DNA from: Deltaproteobacteria bacterium UBA7527
Lineage (GTDB): Bacteria; Desulfobacterota; Syntrophorhabdia; Syntrophorhabdales; Syntrophorhabdaceae
NCBI GenBank assembly: GCA_002478225.1
Contig: DLMV01000075.1
Span: 76,735 to 82,008, forward strand
DNA length: 5,274 nt
Direction: 5' to 3'
Notes under the pieces: model-generated
Database searches by the model: none
The model's input: the letters and a program-made list of their open reading frames with translations, nothing else
What the model was told of the DNA's origin: nothing
Part shown: positions 1 through 5,274 of the stretch, piece after piece
How the letters are laid out: the number at the start of each line of letters is the position of its first letter
Numbering within the stretch: the stretch's first letter is position 1
Program-made: the position numbers and the translations under genes

Positions 1-656
1 CCAACGGGACAATTGTTTTCCATGACAAAATCAACGATCCGGTGGAAGCTGTTCCATGAATAACCCTGGTTGCCATCAAGCCGCAGCAAATAGCCCTCCC
101 TGCGTTGATCGAGCATCGCACAGACCCTGGAGATAAGCTTCTTGTCTTCAGGGATATTGCCGCTTACCTTGAGTTTAAAAACAGTGAAGCCTTTTCTTAT
201 TATATATTTCATCCATTTCATGAGGGAAACCTTTTCCGTCAGAAATGGTATGGTAATGCCTGTTTCTATGGTATTGCTTTTGCCGCCGAAATAATCGTGT
301 TCCGAAATGCCTCTGTGCCTGTTATCAGCCCTCCAGAGGGCTGTCTCAAGCCCTGACATTGTCATGGGATAATGCGCGTATTGGCGTCTCAGCGGGGCGA
401 TCTTTTCCACGTATGCATCGATCGGACTGCCAATGAGGCAGGCAGAGGCTTCCTGGAGGATCCTTTGAATCACGGGGATCGTCTCGTGCTTCTGAACAAA
501 GCTGGTTGGGCACTCGCCCATGCCCGATGAACCGTCCTTGAGGGTGGCCCGGACAATAACGCTGATGAGCCGGTCTTTGCGGCCAAGAGCGGTAGCAAAG
601 GTTGTGCGAAATGGCCTCGCGATTTCTTTAAAGGTGATCTTCTTGATGGTACTCAT
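1..656 (-). CDS. Enolase-superfamily (MR/MLE) enzyme, dipeptide epimerase-like, C-terminus beyond the window
   Basis: The reading frame stays open from an ATG at 656 to the left edge, giving 218 residues with no stop; roughly the last third is outside the window. Seen: an N-terminal capping region ending in GMGE (residues 45-48), then a barrel domain with the K-L-K pair at 161-163 and LDGNQGY at 193-199. In the L-Ala-D/L-Glu epimerase family the second Lys of KxK is a catalytic acid/base and the Asp before N-Q is the first Mg2+ ligand; spacing agrees with the B. subtilis enzyme (K160/K162, D191) as I recall it. The remaining metal ligands and second catalytic Lys would lie off the edge, so substrate cannot be judged; o-succinylbenzoate synthase or another MR/MLE activity is possible. 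A frame stop at 690-692 limits the start. GGAAGG lies 13 nt before ATG 656, and 10 nt before an in-frame TTG at 659. It is 72 bp after the cyclophilin-like gene, probably the same transcript. Confidence 0.85.
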   Translation of the reverse strand, partial: MSTIKKITFKEIARPFRTTFATALGRKDRLISVIVRATLKDGSSGMGECPTSFVQKHETIPVIQRILQEASACLIGSPIDAYVEKIAPLRRQYAHYPMTMSGLETALWRADNRHRGISEHDYFGGKSNTIETGITIPFLTEKVSLMKWMKYIIRKGFTVFKLKVSGNIPEDKKLISRVCAMLDQRREGYLLRLDGNQGYSWNSFHRIVDFVMENNCPV

Positions 657-711
657 CAACGAAAGACTGCCTTCCCGCAATGCATGTTTTCAATCCCTCT
701 ATGATAGAATG

Positions 712-734
712 CCCTGACAAGGCTCCGGTCAAGG
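712..734 (-). other. Possible mRNA hairpin over the stop codon of the cyclophilin-like gene
   Basis: Read on the minus strand, CCTTGAC (734-728) can pair with GTCAGGG (718-712) through seven pairs including one G-U, with a 9-nt loop. The stem includes the TGA stop (731-729) of the upstream gene. No T-run follows, so this is not an intrinsic terminator. It might stabilise a 3' end or be chance. Confidence 0.22.
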
Positions 735-1106
735 TTCTTTGTAGATCCTGATGAGCCCTTTTCCTTTTGCGCTCTTTAATGTCCTTGCATCTCCGGTGAT
801 CCTCCCTACCACGTTGACCTCGCTTGCGGGCACAGGATCATCGCCCGTGCTCCGCGGAGTGGGTCCAAAGAATATGGCAAGGGCATTGCCGGGCGGCCAG
901 TAGCCGATGTCCCCAATCTTGACGTTTCTTGTGGCCGCTGCGTCGAGGGACATTTTTACGGGGATCTCGAAGTAGAACTCATCGCCCCATTCATTGGGGA
1001 CCGCCTCTATAGGGAGCCTTTCCTGTATTGCCTTTGAACATTCTGTATCAAAAAGCTCAGCATCAACGGTCACCGGTCCGATCGTTATTTTTATGCGAAC
1101 AGGCAT
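729..1106 (-). CDS. Cyclophilin-like fold protein (TM1367/DUF369 type)
   Basis: A 125-residue soluble protein without signal peptide or membrane segment. It opens with a beta-strand pattern (VRIKITIGPVTVDAEL), a short helix (TECSKAIQERLP), then a W-G-D-E-F-Y-F-E-I-P segment (40-49), G-D-I-G-Y-W-P-P-G (65-73) and I-F-F-G-P-T-P (78-84). This order is characteristic of the small bacterial and archaeal cyclophilin-like family whose structural representative is Thermotoga TM1367. Those proteins have the cyclophilin beta-barrel, but peptidyl-prolyl isomerase activity has not to my knowledge been established for them, so no reaction is assigned. The start is well supported by AGGAGG eight bases upstream. 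It lies 23 bp after the ATPase gene and 72 bp before the epimerase-like gene, so it is very likely cotranscribed with the importer. Length fits the family (about 115-130 residues). I am confident of the family, not of the role. Confidence 0.85.
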   Translation of the reverse strand: MPVRIKITIGPVTVDAELFDTECSKAIQERLPIEAVPNEWGDEFYFEIPVKMSLDAAATRNVKIGDIGYWPPGNALAIFFGPTPRSTGDDPVPASEVNVVGRITGDARTLKSAKGKGLIRIYKEP

Positions 1107-1114
1107 TGCAAGCT

Positions 1115-1120
1115 CCTCCT
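1115..1120 (-). promoter_or_regulatory. Consensus ribosome binding site of the cyclophilin-like gene
   Basis: AGGAGG (inside AAGGAGGAG) lies eight bases upstream of the ATG at 1106. It is the strongest Shine-Dalgarno sequence in the window and fixes this start. It suggests this gene is translated independently of the overlapping transporter genes and at a higher rate. Confidence 0.75.
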
Positions 1121-1129
1121 TATTATTTG

Positions 1130-1945
1130 CTATGGCTTTTCGTTGTCTGCTTTCAGGTATTTCCTGGACACAGGTATGATAAAAGGTTTTTTTGACAAAG
1201 GGTTTTCTCTCACGATGACAACCGTATCATAGGCCTTTTCAATATTCTCATATGTAAGGGTTGCCGCGGGCAGACCGCTTGCGTAGATGCTTCCCCGGGC
1301 GATGAGGACGATCCTTGAACAAAACTCGGACGCAAGGTTGAGGTCATGGAGGATCATAAGTATCGTCAGACCTTTTGTTTGGAGATTCTCCAGTATCTCA
1401 AGCACCCGCATCTGATGCCTTATATCAAGGTGGCTTACGGGCTCATCGAGGAGGAGTATCCCCGGATCCTGAACAATGCACTGGGCGAGATAGACCTTTT
1501 GCCTCTCCCCTTCGGAGAGCGCATTGATCTGGCGTCCGGCCAAATGCCCAATGTTCAAAGCGTTCATGGTTTCAAGGACCACCTCTTTTTCTTCGATCCC
1601 GTAAGAAAAACTTCTCCTGTCGTAGGGATATCTGCCCATGACGATAAACTCTTCCACTGTGTACGGAAATGGCATATCAAGGGTTTGGGGAAGCGTCGCG
1701 ATATGCTTGGCCAGCGTACGCCGGCTATAGTCTCCGAGGGGACGTCCCGAGAGCATGATGGACCCCTTGTCCGGTGAAAGATAGCCGGCGATGAGCTTAA
1801 GGAGGGTGCTTTTGCCGGCCCCGTTAGGGCCTATAATGCCTATCACCTCGCCGCGCTCAACATCCAGATCGATATCTTTCAGGACGATCTGAGGGCCGTA
1901 GCGAAAGGATACCCCGGCGATCGAAAGCAAGGCATCTTTTTTCAT
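1130..1945 (-). CDS. ABC importer ATPase, BtuD/FecE (cobalamin/Fe-siderophore) type
   Basis: A 271-residue cytoplasmic ATPase that powers the adjacent BtuC-like permease. Seen: Walker A GPNGAGKST (39-47), Q-loop Gln 87, signature LSEGE (143-147), Walker B ILLLDE with catalytic Glu 168, D-loop SHLD (171-174) and switch His 200. All core residues are present; the signature carries LSEGE instead of the usual LSGGE. The DMPFPYTVEEFIVMGRYP segment after the Q-loop is typical of the FecE/BtuD/HmuV group. The frame stays open upstream to 2185, but that part overlies the permease gene in another frame and is Arg/Cys-rich nonsense. The ATG at 1945 is chosen because GAGG stands five bases after a short AAGAC spacer, the domain begins at once (LLSIAGVSFRYG), and its ATGA overlaps the permease stop by 4 bp, implying translational coupling. 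Substrate class comes from the partners; the ATPase itself does not reveal it. Confidence 0.95.
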   Translation of the reverse strand: MKKDALLSIAGVSFRYGPQIVLKDIDLDVERGEVIGIIGPNGAGKSTLLKLIAGYLSPDKGSIMLSGRPLGDYSRRTLAKHIATLPQTLDMPFPYTVEEFIVMGRYPYDRRSFSYGIEEKEVVLETMNALNIGHLAGRQINALSEGERQKVYLAQCIVQDPGILLLDEPVSHLDIRHQMRVLEILENLQTKGLTILMILHDLNLASEFCSRIVLIARGSIYASGLPAATLTYENIEKAYDTVVIVRENPLSKKPFIIPVSRKYLKADNEKP

Positions 1946-2937
1946 GTCTTCCTCATGAGCAGGAACAGCAATATGAGACCGCCAAAGATGCCTGTTATAA
2001 CACCGACCGGGAGCTCGACAGGGTAAAGGAGATAGCGGGAGAAGACGTCGGAGATTATGAGAAAAAATGCGCCGCCGAGATATGACGAAAACAGAAGACG
2101 GGTATGCGTCGCGCCGACAATGTTCCTGAGAACGTGCGGAACAATAAGTCCTACAAAACCGATGATACCGGAGGCGGAGACGCAAAGTCCGGTAAGGACG
2201 GATGTGAGGACAAACAATATCTTATAGGAGCGAGGCGGATCAATGCCGAGATAGTGCGCTTTTTCGCCCCCCAGCGACAGGATATCGAGTTCTTTCCCGA
2301 AAAAGAAGAGCATAACGGAAGGCGCTAATAAAAACGGAACATAGAAGGGTATCAGCGAGATATCAAGGCTTGAGAGGTCCCCCATGAGCCACATAAGGGT
2401 CAGCTGCATTTTGTCAGGATCAAGGAGTGAAAAGATAAAGAACACGATTGATGAGAAGACGAGGCTCACCACAATACCGAAAAGGATCATGCTGTTTGGG
2501 TTAAAAGACCGCCTCATGGATAGCGCATAGATTATGATGATCGAAACGAGGGCGCCCATGAATCCCATCAAGGGATGTGCATACGCCCCGAGAACACTCT
2601 GCATCTGGAGAACGGTTGAAACAGTGACGCCTAATGACGCACCGCCGGAGATGCCAAGCGTATAGGGTTCGGCAAGAGGGTTTCGCAGGATCGACTGAAG
2701 GGTTACCCCGCAGATACCCAGTGAACCGCCAACCAGGAAGGCCACGACGGTCCTTGGTATCCTTATCTTTCTGAGTACCAGGCCGAAGCCCTCATGAGAA
2801 AAGAGGCTGGCAAAAACCGTTGGCACGTCCTTTCCGTAACTTAAAGACAATACGATAGAACCTGCGAGAAGGACGGAGAGTATGAAAAATATCAGAACAG
2901 TGGGCCGTTGCGGGATGGGGGCTGCGGGTTCAGTCAT
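1942..2937 (-). CDS. ABC importer permease, BtuC/FecCD family
   Basis: A 331-residue inner-membrane protein, nearly all hydrophobic helices, expected to form a homodimer with about ten membrane spans per subunit as in BtuC. Seen: a first span around 13-34; RIPR (59-62), the site where BtuC-type permeases carry arginines that dock the binding protein; the family signature N-P-L-A-E-P-Y-T-L-G-I-S-G-G-A (86-100); GFVGLIVPH (260-268), the cytoplasmic coupling region that contacts the ATPase; and ELPVG (308-312) before the last span. Length matches the family (about 320-350). The frame is open to 3087, but the extra part overlies the binding-protein gene. ATG 2937 is preferred: GGTGG lies six bases upstream. 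ATG 2940 is the adjacent alternative. It overlaps the binding-protein stop by 8 bp (11 bp if 2940 is used) and the ATPase start by 4 bp. Corrinoid, haem or siderophore specificity cannot be read from the permease. Confidence 0.94.
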   Translation of the reverse strand: MTEPAAPIPQRPTVLIFFILSVLLAGSIVLSLSYGKDVPTVFASLFSHEGFGLVLRKIRIPRTVVAFLVGGSLGICGVTLQSILRNPLAEPYTLGISGGASLGVTVSTVLQMQSVLGAYAHPLMGFMGALVSIIIIYALSMRRSFNPNSMILFGIVVSLVFSSIVFFIFSLLDPDKMQLTLMWLMGDLSSLDISLIPFYVPFLLAPSVMLFFFGKELDILSLGGEKAHYLGIDPPRSYKILFVLTSVLTGLCVSASGIIGFVGLIVPHVLRNIVGATHTRLLFSSYLGGAFFLIISDVFSRYLLYPVELPVGVITGIFGGLILLFLLMRKT

Positions 2938-3733
2938 CATTATCCACCGATCGATGGAAGACCGCGCGCAACGCGTTGACTGCCTGTAAAAAGGAAACAG
3001 GCGTAGGGCTCCCAACGATATAAGGGTCAAGGGAAACAAACCGTACATTATTGATATACCTTTTCCAGCGCTCTTTCTCTGTCTCAACGTGATATCCCAT
3101 AGAGGTAAGCACTATGACCTGAGGCCTCTGCAGGGCAACCTCTTCAACATTCATCCTCGGATAGGGCAGTTCTGTTTTTATAATATTGATGCCGCCGGCG
3201 TACCGTATGATGTCATTCGCGAAACTGCTGCTCGAGGCAACGACCAGCGGGTTCGCGCCAACCTGCCAAAGCACAGTATGGGGAACATTTCCCTCCGTGA
3301 CCCTGATCGACCTTTCCACTGCATTAACGATCGCCTCCCCTTCTTTCGTTTTTTTCAGCATGGAAGAGAGCTCCAGGAAGTTCTCTATAAGGCCGGCAAG
3401 GCCCTTCGGCCTTGAAAAATAGTGGACGTTGACGCCGAGGTTCCTGAGCCTTGCCATGGTAAACGGAGCGTTGCCTTCCCTGGAACCGAGGACCAGGTCG
3501 GGTTTCAGAGAGACTATTCTCTCGATGTCAGGCCGAAGGGGCGTCCCTATCCTTTCCTTTTTTGCCGCACCGTCCGGTTGTTTGCAGAACTCAGAGATCG
3601 CGATAAGCCTTGACCCGCTGCCAAGGAGGTATATCGACTCCGTGACCTGCGGCGACAGAGAAATGATCCGTTCGTATGCAGGCGATACCACAGGAAAAAG
3701 AATAAGCAGGGCGATCAGCACCAGCATGAGCAC
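2930..3733 (-). CDS. Periplasmic substrate-binding protein, BtuF-like (helical backbone metal-receptor type)
   Basis: A 267-residue secreted binding protein that should deliver a metal-chelate class ligand to the BtuC-like permease. Seen: hydrophobic signal core (residues 2-16) with a probable cleavage near SPA-YE (17-21); RIISLSPQVTE (22-32); IERIVSLKPDLVLG (70-83); a central linking helix; GANPLVVA (159-166); AGGINII (179-185) and VEEVALQRPQVIVL (196-209). The order and length (E. coli BtuF is 266) match BtuF closely. E71 and E197 align by eye with the two glutamates that dock BtuF onto permease arginines. There is no lipobox cysteine, so it should be free in the periplasm. A TAG at 3737-3739 forces the start to be GTG 3733 (GAGG nine bases upstream) or ATG 3727. 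The signal n-region has no Lys or Arg, which is unusual. Cobalamin is the best guess for ligand; haem or ferric siderophore is possible. Confidence 0.92.
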   Translation of the reverse strand: MLMLVLIALLILFPVVSPAYERIISLSPQVTESIYLLGSGSRLIAISEFCKQPDGAAKKERIGTPLRPDIERIVSLKPDLVLGSREGNAPFTMARLRNLGVNVHYFSRPKGLAGLIENFLELSSMLKKTKEGEAIVNAVERSIRVTEGNVPHTVLWQVGANPLVVASSSSFANDIIRYAGGINIIKTELPYPRMNVEEVALQRPQVIVLTSMGYHVETEKERWKRYINNVRFVSLDPYIVGSPTPVSFLQAVNALRAVFHRSVDNDD

Positions 3734-3762
3734 AATCTATCGCCTCGCAACTTTTTTGTCAA
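3734..3762 (-). promoter_or_regulatory. Candidate sigma70 promoter for the transporter genes
   Basis: A perfect -35 box TTGACA (3762-3757) is followed after exactly 17 bases by TAGATT (3739-3734, four of six matches to TATAAT). It lies in the 64-bp gap after the uridylyltransferase gene. A transcript would start near 3727, at or beside the second possible start codon (ATG 3727) of the binding-protein gene, so the message would be leaderless or nearly so. If translation uses GTG 3733 with its GAGG site, that must come from read-through transcription instead. Confidence 0.42.
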
Positions 3763-3797
3763 AAAGAATTCCATCCTGACATGCCGGTGCAAGAGTT

Positions 3798-4832
3798 TTA
3801 AAAGAATTTTCTGGCATCCTTGCAGAGGTCCTCGGGCATTGCCACGCAGACAGGCTCCCCGAGGATTGCCTGGAAAAAATTGAGGTCCGGCGCGCAATCC
3901 CGCATGTTCAGAAAGGTCCGGGGGGAGATCCTCAGGTGACACGGAAAATATCTCTGGCCTTCTGGTCCGAACAAAAGAGATGCGTTCAGACTCATTATGC
4001 CTTCTGCCAGGTAGTACGCAAAGACCTTGAGAAGCCCTGCAACGAGGTCATTTACGTGTTGTTCCTTGAAATCTTCAATACAATAGACATCGGGGAAGAC
4101 ACACATGACATCGCCGAGAATACCGAGGCAGACAAAAGGGATAAGCCAGTGAGAAGCGCCGACGTTTCCAACATAGCGTTTACCGGCATGACGCTCCTCT
4201 TCAATGAGCGAAGTCCAGTAGTCCTTTCCGTGAGTTAGGTAAAACCGTTTCGAGGCCGCAAGCTCATCGATGAATTGATTTCCGGGATACTCTGTGGCGA
4301 AGTACTGCTGGTGAGGGTGGACAAGGCCTCCGCCCGAGGGGGGCATATAGTTCCATGTCATAAGGTGGTAAGGAAGGGATGGGCTCAGCATCCTGATCTT
4401 TTTAAGAAAATCGATTCCCAGCACAAAGGCGTCATACAGCCTTTTATTGTTCAGATGTTCTAACGGGACCACATGGTCATCGGCCATTATCATGACAGCG
4501 CTGTAGATGTCATAAGGGAAAAGGTTCGGGATGAGGGTTGCCTCTCCCCGAGAGGGTCTCCCCTCTGGGTAGACATCGGCCGTGAACTTCGGTGTGGCTA
4601 CATCCCTTTTGTCCAGGCAGAAAGGGCAGAATCCCTTTACATCAGGCTTCTTGTAGTGTTCAAGATCGAGCCTCTGGGGTTTGATCGCCCCGAAATGGGA
4701 GTAATGACCTGTCCTTCCCGTAAGAGGATCTATGCGGACTTCGAACCTTACCTTTTCCGGCGCGAACCCTTTTCTTGGGTGGAGGAAGGTGCTTTCAGCT
4801 TCGATGATGTTAAATTCCATTGTGTTTGGCAT
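3798..4832 (-). CDS. galT: Galactose-1-phosphate uridylyltransferase-like enzyme (GalT, HIT superfamily)
   Basis: A 344-residue cytoplasmic protein (E. coli GalT has 348) of the family that moves UMP (or another NMP) from a nucleotide sugar to a hexose 1-phosphate through a uridylyl-histidine intermediate. Seen: GFCPFC with Cys 69 and Cys 72, PNLFPYD (102-108), ADDHVVPLEHL with His 120, and HPHQQ (172-176). By comparison with E. coli GalT (C52, C55, H115, H164; nucleophile H166; Q168), C69, C72, H120 and H172 would bind zinc, H174 would be the nucleophile and Q176 its partner. All are present, so the enzyme looks active. The C-terminal half is much less conserved. No galK, galE or other Leloir gene is in view, so true galactose use is doubtful; a related sugar-1-phosphate or ADP-glucose phosphorylase-like role is possible. 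ATG 4832 has AAGGGG seven bases upstream; ATG 4820 is an alternative. It is the first gene of the minus-strand block. Confidence 0.9.
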   Translation of the reverse strand: MPNTMEFNIIEAESTFLHPRKGFAPEKVRFEVRIDPLTGRTGHYSHFGAIKPQRLDLEHYKKPDVKGFCPFCLDKRDVATPKFTADVYPEGRPSRGEATLIPNLFPYDIYSAVMIMADDHVVPLEHLNNKRLYDAFVLGIDFLKKIRMLSPSLPYHLMTWNYMPPSGGGLVHPHQQYFATEYPGNQFIDELAASKRFYLTHGKDYWTSLIEEERHAGKRYVGNVGASHWLIPFVCLGILGDVMCVFPDVYCIEDFKEQHVNDLVAGLLKVFAYYLAEGIMSLNASLLFGPEGQRYFPCHLRISPRTFLNMRDCAPDLNFFQAILGEPVCVAMPEDLCKDARKFF

Positions 4833-4883
4833 GCATTGGCCCCTTATCTTATTTTATTGTTCAATGTGTGATTAGGCGATATG

Positions 4884-4913
4884 ATAGTACCACAGAAAGA
4901 CGGCGTTTTTGAA
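4884..4913 (-). promoter_or_regulatory. Weak promoter candidate upstream of the galT-like gene
   Basis: TTCAAA (4913-4908) and TACTAT (4889-4884) are separated by 18 bases; each matches the sigma70 consensus at four of six positions. It would give a leader of about 45 nt to ATG 4832. The match is modest and the region is AT-rich, so chance is quite possible. No operator or riboswitch was recognised between this site and the gene. Confidence 0.25.
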
Positions 4914-4937
4914 GTATAATGCTGTTTTAATAATGAT

Positions 4938-5186
4938 CTGTTGCCCAAGTAGATTGCAGGCCGGAAAACCGTTTTGCTCCCTGCTCCCTGCGCATAATTT
5001 ACCCTTGCGGCGATCCAGTTCCGCTCGATGCCCGAACTTGTACACCCGCAAGCGGGTACCCGCTTCACTTCATCGGATACAATCGCGGGGTACCCGGCTC
5101 GGTGTCGGGTCGCACCAGATTATGCTTGAAGTCGCGGCTCGCAAAAAGCCTTTCCGGCTTGCAATGAAAAGTGCTTTGGGCAACAG
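4938..5186. repeat. Long imperfect inverted repeat (about 249 bp), possible MITE-like element
   Basis: The gene-free stretch before the tRNA is a degenerate palindrome. Outer ends match exactly for 11 bp (CTGTTGCCCAA at 4938-4948 against 5186-5176). Next inward, 4953-4977 matches the complement of 5141-5165 without gaps at 21 of 25 bases. GCATAAT (4992-4998) matches 5125-5119. Nearer the centre, CCCG followed three bases later by TTGTA occurs in both arms at the same place. The middle is a perfect 16-bp palindrome (5050-5065). Spacing between these blocks is conserved to within a few bases except for a 6-base difference just inside the outer repeat (4 against 10 nt). Such structure fits a decayed miniature inverted-repeat element or a long-hairpin repeat. 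I see no clear target-site duplication and no transposase. Reading frames across it look non-coding. Confidence 0.75.
5050..5065. repeat. Perfect 16-bp palindrome at the centre of the inverted repeat
   Basis: AAGCGGGT followed directly by ACCCGCTT is self-complementary over all 16 bases. It overlaps a second inverted pair, ACCCGC-AA-GCGGGT (5044-5057), so two alternative hairpins compete. The core GGGTACCC recurs at 5088-5095. It could be the symmetric heart of the larger element or a dimeric protein binding site; its position in the exact middle favours the first. Confidence 0.8.
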
Positions 5187-5197
5187 GCCGATAAGAT

Positions 5198-5226
5198 TTG
5201 ACATGGACGGTTGTTTATATTATAAA
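5198..5226 (+). promoter_or_regulatory. Near-consensus sigma70 promoter of the tRNA-Gly gene
   Basis: TTGACA (5198-5203, perfect) and TATAAA (5221-5226, five of six) stand 17 bases apart, the ideal spacing. Transcription should begin near 5233, only a few bases before the mature tRNA 5' end at 5236, leaving a very short leader for RNase P. The strength and position fit a stable-RNA gene. The -35 box begins 12 bp after the inverted repeat ends. Confidence 0.85.
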
Positions 5227-5235
5227 ACATAGTGC

Positions 5236-5274
5236 GCGGGAATAACTCAGCGGTAGAGTGCAACCTTGCCAAGG
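5236..5274 (+). tRNA. tRNA-Gly (anticodon GCC), 5' half only, cut by the window edge
   Basis: The first 39 bases of a tRNA are visible: acceptor strand GCGGGAA (5236-5242), T8 and A9, D-stem ACTC (5245-5248) pairing with GAGT (5256-5259) around the loop AGCGGTA, G26, anticodon strand CAACC (5261-5265), and loop TTGCCAA (5266-5272) with anticodon GCC at 5268-5270. The final GG begins the 3' anticodon strand. The variable region, T-arm and acceptor 3' strand are outside the window. GCC reads GGC and GGU glycine codons. More tRNA genes may follow in the same transcript. Confidence 0.95.

Noticed and set aside
105..717. Plus-strand frames at 105-356 and 520-717
   Set aside because: They are shadows of the minus-strand enolase-superfamily gene, which has clear KxK and DGNQ motifs.
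1946..2185. N-terminal extension of the ATPase frame up to 2185
   Set aside because: It overlies the permease gene, is rich in Arg and Cys, and matches no ABC domain. The ATGA start at 1945 has a ribosome site and begins directly at the domain.
2938..3087. Longer permease start at 3087
   Set aside because: The added residues lie antiphase within the conserved C-terminus of the binding-protein gene and do not resemble the FecCD N-terminus; ATG 2937 has GGTGG at six bases.
3734..3797. Cobalamin riboswitch before the BtuF-like gene
   Set aside because: The gap is only 64 bp, far too short for the element, and no B12-box-like sequence was seen.
3715..3942. Minus-strand frame ending in a basic segment that might supply a missing signal n-region
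   Set aside because: Joining it to the binding-protein frame needs a shift between 3739 and 3730, after an in-frame TAG and with no slippery run there. A change in the A-run at 3751-3756 would not fix it.
4915..4920. Exact TATAAT on the plus strand
   Set aside because: No acceptable -35 box at 16-18 bases upstream, and no plus-strand gene follows before the tRNA, which has its own promoter.
4976..4991. Tandem repeat of GCTCCCT
   Set aside because: Just over two 7-bp copies; too short to distinguish from chance.
4844..5068. 74-codon minus-strand reading frame upstream of the galT-like gene
   Set aside because: It starts inside the inverted repeat, has no recognisable motif, and covers the candidate promoter region.
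4909..5232. 107-codon plus-strand reading frame across the gap before the tRNA
   Set aside because: It runs through the inverted repeat and the tRNA promoter, has no ribosome site I can see, and its composition (Arg/Ser/Pro mix) resembles no family.

Overview
The window reads as chromosomal DNA of a Gram-negative bacterium, most likely a deltaproteobacterium-type (Desulfobacterota) anaerobe. This rests on the moderate GC content, the tRNA-Gly sequence, the predicted periplasmic binding protein and the general protein character. The placement is inference and cannot be fixed from the sequence alone.

All six protein genes lie on the minus strand and are read from right to left. In transcription order they are: a galactose-1-phosphate uridylyltransferase-like enzyme (4832-3798); a BtuF-type periplasmic binding protein (3733-2930); a BtuC/FecCD permease (2937-1942); a BtuD/FecE ATPase (1945-1130); a small cyclophilin-like protein of the TM1367 type (1106-729); and the N-terminal two thirds of an enolase-superfamily dipeptide epimerase-like enzyme (656 to beyond the left edge). 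The three transporter genes overlap each other (8 bp, then an ATGA overlap), so they form one translationally coupled unit. Gaps to the flanking genes are 23 to 72 bp, so the whole block could be one operon. A TTGACA-17-TAGATT promoter candidate sits directly before the binding-protein gene and could give the transporter its own transcript.

The transporter is a complete type II importer set for a metal-chelate class substrate (corrinoid, haem or ferric siderophore). The binding protein resembles BtuF in size and layout, so corrinoid is a reasonable first guess, but no cobalamin riboswitch or TonB receptor is in view. The uridylyltransferase, cyclophilin-like and epimerase genes have no obvious biochemical link to it.

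The right end (4833-5274) has no convincing protein gene. From left to right it holds a weak promoter candidate for the uridylyltransferase gene, a roughly 249-bp imperfect inverted repeat (4938-5186) with an exact 11-bp terminal repeat and a 16-bp perfect central palindrome, a near-consensus sigma70 promoter, and the first half of a tRNA-Gly(GCC) gene on the plus strand cut by the window edge. The inverted repeat, possibly a decayed MITE-like element beside a tRNA gene, is the most unusual thing in the window.
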